Of a DNA stretch of 19,110 nt, positions 14,260 through 19,110 are shown one piece after another (the stretch's first letter is position 1; the number at the start of each line of letters is the position of its first letter). A model generated the notes under the pieces. It did no database searches and had not been told where the DNA came from. It was given only the letters and a program-made list of their open reading frames with translations. This DNA is from Sphingomonadaceae bacterium (lineage in GTDB: Bacteria > Pseudomonadota > Alphaproteobacteria > Sphingomonadales > Sphingomonadaceae), in contig JAFAZM010000375.1 in NCBI GenBank assembly GCA_019239785.1, positions 1 to 19,110 on the forward strand. The letters run 5' to 3'. A program made the position numbers and the translations under genes.

Positions 14260-16398
14260 AGGAATTGGCTCTCCAGCCTCTCCGATCGTCTCGAAACCGT
14301 CGCCGAAGCCGAGCGGGACCAGCTCCCGCTCTGGCTGCCGGTCGGGCTGATGCTCGGGATCGGCGCCTGGTTCTATCTCGCGGACGAGGACCAGTGGACG
14401 ACCTTCCTGCTCGTCGCCGGCGCACTCGTGCTTGGGGCGCTGGCGCTCGGCGGCGGCACGCGCTGGGGCAGGGCGCTCGCCTGGTTCGGCCTCGCCGCTG
14501 CGCTCGGCTGCGGGCTGATCTGGTGGCAGGCCGAGCGGGCCGAGGCGCCGCGGATCGCGCGCGAGCAGCAGCTGGAGATGGTGGCGACGATCGAGAGCGT
14601 GCAGGCGATGGCGGCCGCGGGCGACACCAGGCTCGTCGTCCGCCCGGCCGCTCCGGGCCTGCCGGTGCGGCTCAGGATCAACGTCGAGGCGGACAAGATG
14701 GTCGCCGGCCTCGATCCCGGCGCGATCGTGCGGATCCGCGCCTGGGTGATGCCGCCGGCGCCGACGCCTGTGCCCGGCGCCTACGATTTCAGCCGTGCCG
14801 CCTGGTTCCAGCAGATCGGCGGCACCGGCCGGGCCTTGTCGGTCGAGCTGATCGCGCCGGCCTCGCAGCAGAGCTTCTCCGGCCGCCTCGCCGCGCTCCG
14901 CCAGCGCCTGTCCGCCCATATCCGCGCGCGGCTGGAGGGCGCGGGGGAGGGCGGCATCGCCGCGGCTTTGGCCACCGGCGACCAATATGGCATTCCCGAC
15001 GAGGATGCCGATGCGATGCGCCGGTCCGGCCTCGCGCACCTGCTCTCGGTCAGCGGCCTGCACCTGACCGCGGTGGTCGGCGCGGTGATGCTGCTGACGC
15101 TGAAGCTGCTGGCGCTGAGCCCCACCCTGGCGCTGCGCTACCGGCTGGTGCTGATCGCCGCCGCAGCCGGCGCGCTGGCCGGGATCGCCTACACCCTGCT
15201 GACCGGCGCCGAGGTGCCGACGGTGCGCTCCTGCGTTGCCGCCTTGCTCGTCCTTGCCGGCATCGCCCTGGGCCGCGAGGCGCTCACCCTGCGGATGGTC
15301 GCGGTCGGCGCGCTGATCGTGCTGCTGCTCTGGCCGGACAGCCTCGCCGGGGCGAGCTTCCAGCTGAGCTTCGCGGCGATCGTCTCGATCGTCGCTTTGC
15401 ACGAGCATCCGCGCGCCCGTGCCTGGTTCGCGCGCCGCGACGAAAGCTGGGCGATGCGGATGGGGCGGGCGATGTTCGCCCTGATCCTCACCGGCCTCGC
15501 CGTAGAGCTTGCGCTGGCGCCGATCGCCCTGTTCCATTTCCACCGGCAGGGCCTCTACGGCGCCTTCGCCAATGTGGTCGCGATCCCGCTCACCACCTTC
15601 GTGATCATGCCGCTCGAGGCGTTGGCTCTGCTCTTCGACCTGGCCGGGCTCGGCGGGCCCCTCTGGTGGCTGACCGGCCAGGCGCTTTCGCTCCTGCTCT
15701 GGCTCGCCCGCACCGCAGGCAGCGCGCCGGGGGCGGTCGCGCTGATTCCGGCGATGCCGGCGGCCGCCTTCGCCCTGATGATCGGCGGCGGGCTCTGGCT
15801 CTGCCTGTGGCGGACGAAGCTGCGGCGCTGGGGCCTGGCGCCGCTCGCGCTCGGGGCGCTTTGGGCGCTGGCGACGCCGGCGCCGGACCTGATCGTGACC
15901 GGCGACGGCACGCATCTCGCCCTGCGCACGCCGGACGGCCAGCTCGCCATCCTGCGCCCGCGCGCCGGCGACTATGTCCGCCAGACCCTGGCCGAGGCGA
16001 GCGGCGCCGAGCCAGATTTTCTCGAGCTCGAATCGCTGCCGACCGCGGCCTGCAGCCAGGATCTCTGCGCCGCCGATCTCGACCGCGGCGGCCGGAGCTG
16101 GCGCGTGCTGGCGACGCGGACGCCGGTGCGCGTGCCGTTCGCGGAGATGATGCGCGCCTGCGCCGAGGCGGACATCGTCGTCTCCGATCGGATGCTGCCG
16201 CGCGGCTGCACGCCGCGCTGGCTGCGCGCCGACCTCGGCTTCCTCAGTCGCAGCGGCGGCATCACGATCACGCTCGGCGATCCGCCGGCGCTGGCGACGG
16301 TCGCGGAACGGGAAGGGCGGCATCCCTGGGCCTTGCCGCCGCCGGTCGAGCCGCGGCCGGAGCGCGCCGCACCGCCGGCGAAGCCGGGGATGCATTGA
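14248..16398 (+). CDS. comEC: ComEC/Rec2 family DNA-uptake channel
   Basis: A 716-residue polytopic inner-membrane protein for transport of single-stranded DNA in natural transformation. The N-terminal membrane helices (from about residue 26, LPLWLPVGLMLGIGAWFYL) and the DUF4131 domain come first. Then comes the competence domain with the conserved signature RSGLAHLLSVSGLHLTAVVG (about 255-275) and about eight more helices to residue 530. The soluble C-terminal part (from DLIVTGDGTHLAL) is where the metallo-beta-lactamase-like nuclease domain sits in the family, but no HxHxDH is present. I chose the ATG at 14248, giving MTRFRNWL and then AERDQLPLWLP. The ATG at 14182 only adds repeat-derived residues. 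No good ribosome binding site precedes it. The gene following begins 11 nt after the stop. Confidence 0.88.
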   Translation: MTRFRNWLSSLSDRLETVAEAERDQLPLWLPVGLMLGIGAWFYLADEDQWTTFLLVAGALVLGALALGGGTRWGRALAWFGLAAALGCGLIWWQAERAEAPRIAREQQLEMVATIESVQAMAAAGDTRLVVRPAAPGLPVRLRINVEADKMVAGLDPGAIVRIRAWVMPPAPTPVPGAYDFSRAAWFQQIGGTGRALSVELIAPASQQSFSGRLAALRQRLSAHIRARLEGAGEGGIAAALATGDQYGIPDEDADAMRRSGLAHLLSVSGLHLTAVVGAVMLLTLKLLALSPTLALRYRLVLIAAAAGALAGIAYTLLTGAEVPTVRSCVAALLVLAGIALGREALTLRMVAVGALIVLLLWPDSLAGASFQLSFAAIVSIVALHEHPRARAWFARRDESWAMRMGRAMFALILTGLAVELALAPIALFHFHRQGLYGAFANVVAIPLTTFVIMPLEALALLFDLAGLGGPLWWLTGQALSLLLWLARTAGSAPGAVALIPAMPAAAFALMIGGGLWLCLWRTKLRRWGLAPLALGALWALATPAPDLIVTGDGTHLALRTPDGQLAILRPRAGDYVRQTLAEASGAEPDFLELESLPTAACSQDLCAADLDRGGRSWRVLATRTPVRVPFAEMMRACAEADIVVSDRMLPRGCTPRWLRADLGFLSRSGGITITLGDPPALATVAEREGRHPWALPPPVEPRPERAAPPAKPGMH

Positions 16399-16409
16399 GG
16401 AGCCGGAGG

Positions 16410-16895
16410 GTGGACAATTTCGTCAGAATCGCCGCCGGCCTCGACGTCGCCCCCGCTCTGGCCGAGCTGGCGCGCCAGCCGGAGGAGCTCTGGCTGCAGC
16501 TCGGCGCCGACGCGCTCCGCTCCATCGCCCTGATCGGCGGGATGGGGGGACGGCGCCTGGAGGCGGAGCTTCCGGAATGCTGGCGGCTGATCGATCATGT
16601 CCTTGCGATCGCCGCGGCCGAGCATGGCGACGAGGGGCGGCTTAGCCATTGCCGGATCGGGCTGATGCCGCCCGGCTGCGGCCTCGCGCCGCATTTCGAC
16701 GGCGTCGATGGGATCTTCGAGCGACGCTACCAGCTCGCGCTCGTTTCCGAGCCGGGTGTCGCGCTGACCGTCGGCGGCGAGACGAAACGGCCGCGGCCGG
16801 GCGAGGCCTGGCAGATCGACGCCAGCCGCACCCACAGCGTCCACAACGGCAGCAGCGCCGACCGGATCACCATCCTCTTCGACACCTGCCGCTGA
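16410..16895 (+). CDS. Aspartyl/asparaginyl beta-hydroxylase-like Fe(II)/2OG oxygenase
   Basis: A 161-residue single-domain protein of the AspH-type hydroxylase family. The iron ligands are visible as His95 and Asp97 (LAPHFDG) and a distal His142 in the strand IDASRTHSVHN. Arg152 (ADRITILFD) fits the 2-oxoglutarate-binding basic residue, and Trp134/Asp137 are in the usual GEAWQID position. I chose the GTG at 16410, with GGAGCCGGAGG directly before it. The frame is open upstream through comEC but that part is out-of-frame shadow. It is 11 nt from comEC and probably co-transcribed. The substrate is unknown; bacterial members include free-amino-acid hydroxylases of secondary metabolism and proteins of unknown role. 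Confidence 0.85.
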   Translation: MDNFVRIAAGLDVAPALAELARQPEELWLQLGADALRSIALIGGMGGRRLEAELPECWRLIDHVLAIAAAEHGDEGRLSHCRIGLMPPGCGLAPHFDGVDGIFERRYQLALVSEPGVALTVGGETKRPRPGEAWQIDASRTHSVHNGSSADRITILFDTCR

Positions 16896-16954
16896 AGGGC
16901 CGCGGCAGGGGCGCCGCGTTGCGGCGTGGGTTCGAAGATGGCAAACCGCCGGAG

Positions 16955-17590
16955 ATGCCCGCACCGACCGCCGCTTCCGGGCGCATGCCGCCCTTCCGGA
17001 TCTATCGCGATTTCCTCCCGCCCGAGGACAATCGCGCGCTGATCGACTGGACGGTCGGCCGCCAGCGCTTCTTCGCGCCTTCGACCTTGGTCGGCCAGAT
17101 CCACGACCCCAGCCGCCGGTCTTCGATGAGCCTGCAGCCGGCCGCCGGGAAATCGTGGCGGGATCCGATCCGCCGGCGCATCGACGCGCTCGTTCCGGGC
17201 TGCTTCGCCGATCTCGGCATCGCCCCCTGCGACGTCTCGCTGAAGCAGTTCGAAATGGTCGCCTATGAGCATGGCGCCTATTTCACGCCCCATATCGACA
17301 CGATGACCGGGCCGAACCGGGAGGAGGTGGGCGACCGCGTGCTCAGCGGCGTCTATTATTTCCACCGCGAACCGAAGCGCTTCACCGGCGGCGCGCTCCG
17401 CATCCACGCCTTCGGCGCCGAGGGTGAGGGAAGCTTCGTCGACGTCGCGCCCGAGCAGAATCTGTTCGTCCTCTTCCCCTCCTGGGCGCGCCATGAGGTG
17501 CGGGAGGTCCTCTGCCCGTCGAAGGCGTTCGCGGATTCGCGCTTCGCCGTGAATTGCTGGCTCTACCGCCCGCGCAGGGGCGGCGCCTGA
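16955..17590 (+). CDS. Prolyl-4-hydroxylase-type 2OG-Fe(II) oxygenase
   Basis: A 211-residue protein with the P4Hc fold. The ligands are His113 and Asp115 (YFTPHIDT), distal His180 (SWARHEV) and the 2-oxoglutarate-binding Arg196 (SRFAVNCWL). The strands YEHGAYF, VLSGVYYFH and FTGGALRI are typical of the family. The start may be the ATG at 16955, which has GGAG too close to be ideal, or the ATG at 16985 (MPPFRIY), which begins where the conserved domain does. The substrate is unknown; related bacterial proteins hydroxylate proline in peptides or proteins such as EF-Tu. It lies 59 nt after the AspH-like gene and before a GC-rich palindrome. Confidence 0.85.
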   Translation: MPAPTAASGRMPPFRIYRDFLPPEDNRALIDWTVGRQRFFAPSTLVGQIHDPSRRSSMSLQPAAGKSWRDPIRRRIDALVPGCFADLGIAPCDVSLKQFEMVAYEHGAYFTPHIDTMTGPNREEVGDRVLSGVYYFHREPKRFTGGALRIHAFGAEGEGSFVDVAPEQNLFVLFPSWARHEVREVLCPSKAFADSRFAVNCWLYRPRRGGA

Positions 17591-17603
17591 CGCGGCGCCC
17601 CCC

Positions 17604-17623
17604 AGCGGTCGCGACCCGCTTTG
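17604..17623. terminator. Short GC-rich hairpin after the oxygenase gene
   Basis: AGC, then the perfect palindrome GGTCGCGACC, then CGCT followed by TTT. The stem is strong but the loop must open at the centre and the T-run is short, so this is a weak terminator candidate between the oxygenase and phosphoribosyltransferase genes. Confidence 0.3.
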
Positions 17624-17683
17624 CCCGATTGCCGCGGACCGGGCGCCTCCTTATGTGTCGCCTTCCCCAGCCAGGGCAGGATC

Positions 17684-18214
17684 ATGACGGGCAGCGACGC
17701 ACCGACCTTCTCACCGATCAGCTATGAGCGCTTCCTCGCCGACGTCGAGGGCGTGGCCCGGGCGCTGGCGGCGGACGACTGGGCGCCCGACTTCCTGGTC
17801 GGGATCGGCCGCGGCGGGCTGGTGCCGGCCGCCTATCTCTCGCACCGGACGGGCATTCCACTGCTTTCGGTCGACCACAGCTCGGGGGAGGTCGGCTTCG
17901 CCGACGAATTGCTCGACAAGCTCGCGGCGAAGATCAGGCTCGGCCAGCACCTGCTGATCGTCGACGACATCAACGACAGCGGCGCCACCATCGCCTATCT
18001 GCGCGCGGCGATCGAGGCGAAGAGCGGCGATGCCGCCGGCCTGCGCGTCGCCGTGCTGATCGACAATGTCCGCTCCAGCGCGAAGGCCGACTATCGCGGC
18101 AGCGCGATCGACCGCAGCCAGGACAAGAGCTGGTTCGTCTTCCCCTGGGAGGCGCTCGGCACCCAGGAATCGCTGGAGGCCGACGCTGCGGCAGTGCCGG
18201 AGCGGCTGGCTTAG
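17684..18214 (+). CDS. Phosphoribosyltransferase (xanthine/hypoxanthine PRT-like)
   Basis: A 176-residue type I phosphoribosyltransferase. The PRPP-binding loop is LIVDDINDSGATI (residues 91-103), and the pyrophosphate-binding strand is FLVGIGRGGLVPAAYL (38-52), with the cis-peptide position after Arg-Gly-Gly. The WFVFPWE segment near residue 150 is the usual purine-base hood of xanthine-guanine or COG2236-type enzymes. It probably salvages a purine base with PRPP; base specificity cannot be read here. I chose the ATG at 17684, with GGCAGG upstream, over a TTG 63 nt earlier. It is followed by a strong hairpin. Confidence 0.85.
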   Translation: MTGSDAPTFSPISYERFLADVEGVARALAADDWAPDFLVGIGRGGLVPAAYLSHRTGIPLLSVDHSSGEVGFADELLDKLAAKIRLGQHLLIVDDINDSGATIAYLRAAIEAKSGDAAGLRVAVLIDNVRSSAKADYRGSAIDRSQDKSWFVFPWEALGTQESLEADAAAVPERLA

Positions 18215-18223
18215 GCCAGCTTT

Positions 18224-18250
18224 AAATCCTCCCCGTTCCGGGGCGGATTT
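18224..18250. terminator. Bidirectional intrinsic terminator
   Basis: AAATCC-T-CCCCG-TTC-CGGGG-C-GGATTT is a nearly perfect hairpin. The A-rich left end and T-rich right end let it work in both directions. It separates the convergent phosphoribosyltransferase and VOC genes. Confidence 0.7.
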
Positions 18251-18283
18251 GGAAGGGCTCGACCGCTACGCGGATGAGGCGCC

Positions 18284-18619
18284 TCAATCCGGCTGCATCA
18301 CGGCCAGCTCGTTGCCCGCCGGATCCCGGAACTGGAAGCGGCGGCCGCCGGGGAAGGCGAAGATCGGGCGGACGATGGTGCCGCCGGCGGCGGTGACCGC
18401 GGCGAGGGCGGCGTCGCAATCGTCGACCTGGATCACCGGCAGCGGCGCCTTCGTCGCCTCGGCCGCATCCGCCTGCAGGCCGAGGTCGGTGTCGCCGTTG
18501 AGGGTGCAGGCGTAGGTCGGGCCGAAATCGGTCAGCGACCAGCCGAAGGCGCTTTCGTAGAAGCCTTTGACCGTGCCGATTTCCCCGACTGGGAGTTCGA
18601 CATAGTTGAGCCGCGCCAT
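18284..18619 (-). CDS. VOC (glyoxalase/bleomycin resistance fold) family protein
   Basis: A 111-residue single-domain protein with two beta-alpha-beta-beta-beta modules: MARLNYVELPV with KGFYESAFGWSL, then VIQVDDCDAALAAVTAAGG with GGRRFQFRDPAGNELAVMQ. The first metal position of many VOC enzymes (His) is Asn5 here, while the closing Glu in GNELAV is present, so metal binding is uncertain. Members of this small group are often annotated as glyoxalase-like without a proven substrate. I chose the ATG at 18619, with AGGAGGAGCGA just before it; the open frame upstream is Arg/Gly-rich and unlikely to be real. It follows the lipoprotein gene, whose reading frame overlaps it by 88 nt. Confidence 0.85.
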   Translation of the reverse strand: MARLNYVELPVGEIGTVKGFYESAFGWSLTDFGPTYACTLNGDTDLGLQADAAEATKAPLPVIQVDDCDAALAAVTAAGGTIVRPIFAFPGGRRFQFRDPAGNELAVMQPD

Positions 18620-19023
18620 TCGCTCCTCCTCGATCTCTTGTCGAACGACGGGCGCTCGTCCCAGCTGGACGCGGACGCCCGGTGGACCAGCGGGCGACGC
18701 GCATCGTCCCTCGCCGTCCGCTCCGGCACCTGGGCCTGCCCGTGCCCGTCGTAGGTGACCGGCCCGGTCCCGGCGCGCTGCAGCGCCGCGATCAGCAGGC
18801 CGACGCAGCGATTGGGCAGGTTCCCGCTCGCCGCGATCGTCACGGCGCGGCCCTGGAGCTGCCGGAAATCGCTGCCGTCGGTGTTGAACACCACCGGCCG
18901 TCCCTCGACCGTCGCGGTGCATCGGTCGCCCTGCTGACCCGCCACCAGCTGGACCGGGCCGCCGGACTGGCTCGCGCAGCCGGCTGCGCAGAGCATGGAA
19001 GCGAGAAGCAGGGCAGTGCGCAT
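18532..19023 (-). CDS. Small putative lipoprotein (C-terminal part doubtful)
   Basis: A 163-residue reading frame. Residues 1-16 (MRTALLLASMLCAAGC) form a lipoprotein signal peptide with the lipid-attachment Cys16. Residues 17-100 look like a folded domain with two cysteines and the strands CTATVEGRPVVFNTDG and RAVTIAASGNLPNRCVGLLI. The last 60 residues or so are Arg/Ser-rich and include SSWDERPSFDKRSRRSEW, unlike a folded domain, and run 88 nt into the VOC gene in another frame. All three minus frames are open here, so a frameshift or an altered end cannot be seen directly. The start is 2 nt after the lexA stop, within its own GGAGG-containing context. The function is unknown. Confidence 0.6.
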   Translation of the reverse strand: MRTALLLASMLCAAGCASQSGGPVQLVAGQQGDRCTATVEGRPVVFNTDGSDFRQLQGRAVTIAASGNLPNRCVGLLIAALQRAGTGPVTYDGHGQAQVPERTARDDARRPLVHRASASSWDERPSFDKRSRRSEWRGSTMSNSQSGKSARSKASTKAPSAGR

Positions 19024-19025
19024 GG

Positions 19026-19110
19026 TCAGTACCTCCTCAGCAGGCCCGCGAGCCGGCCCTGGATCTGGACCTGGTCGGGGCGATAGCGTTGCGGGTCGTA
19101 GCGGCGGTTG
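19026..19110 (-). CDS. lexA: LexA repressor, C-terminal end (truncated by window edge)
   Basis: The minus-strand frame reads YDPQRYRPDQVQIQGRLAG then LLRRY and stop, 27 residues reaching the window edge. The final strand (pattern xxVxIQGRxxGLLRRY) is the C-terminus of alphaproteobacterial LexA, the self-cleaving SOS repressor with a Ser-Lys protease domain. The catalytic residues and DNA-binding domain lie outside the window. Its proximity to comEC agrees with the arrangement I recall in sphingomonads. The stop is 2 nt from the lipoprotein start, so the lexA transcript probably continues into the lipoprotein and VOC genes. Confidence 0.8.
   Translation of the reverse strand, partial: NRRYDPQRYRPDQVQIQGRLAGLLRRY

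Noticed and set aside
14203..16395. A 730-residue minus-strand open frame across comEC
   Set aside because: Composition is that of an antisense shadow (Arg/Gln/Gly-rich, no motif). The plus-strand comEC has the clear SGLAHLLSVSGLH signature.

Overview
The window is high-GC chromosomal DNA, almost certainly from a Sphingomonadales alphaproteobacterium (Sphingomonas-like). Evidence: the RNase J-DUF1467 pair, a DUF2336 protein beside a soluble PAS histidine kinase, the gltX-gltA and comEC-lexA neighbourhood, an alphaproteobacterial LexA C-terminus, and dispersed inverted repeats of the CGGCGAAGGCCGG type. These assignments come from protein motifs and recalled gene order, not from a search.

Layout. 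(1) 1-1911, plus strand: 5'-truncated RNase J and a small DUF1467 membrane protein, followed by an inverted repeat. (2) 2020-4311, minus: a 763-residue two-TM, long coiled-coil protein of unknown function. (3) 4388-8513, plus: an Hpt-like protein without its histidine, a nucleotidyltransferase/CDP-alcohol-phosphotransferase-like fusion with all catalytic aspartates replaced, a DUF2336 protein, and a histidine-kinase-like protein with Gln at the phosphoacceptor position. (4) 8510-11352, minus: an accessory-looking stretch with two orphan membrane proteins flanking a secreted GH5 mannanase-type hydrolase that has a LacI-type operator-like palindrome before its start. (5) 11357-14044, minus: gltX and gltA, 12 nt apart. 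(6) 14157-17590, plus: an inverted repeat that overlaps the comEC start, comEC, then two different Fe(II)/2-oxoglutarate oxygenases. (7) 17684-18214, plus: a phosphoribosyltransferase, ending at a strong bidirectional hairpin. (8) 18284-19110, minus: the 3' end of lexA, a small lipoprotein and a VOC protein, apparently one transcription unit.

Most of the window is core metabolism and information processing (RNA decay, citrate synthase, Glu-tRNA synthesis, SOS repressor, DNA uptake). The part most likely to hold undescribed biology is 2020-8513. There a run of conserved-looking, open genes keeps the folds of signalling or lipid enzymes but has lost the catalytic residues at three separate loci. 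That suggests either non-enzymatic regulators (pseudo-Hpt, pseudo-kinase, pseudo-CDP-alcohol phosphotransferase) or a lineage-specific rewiring. No tRNA, rRNA, CRISPR array, transposase or phage gene was seen.
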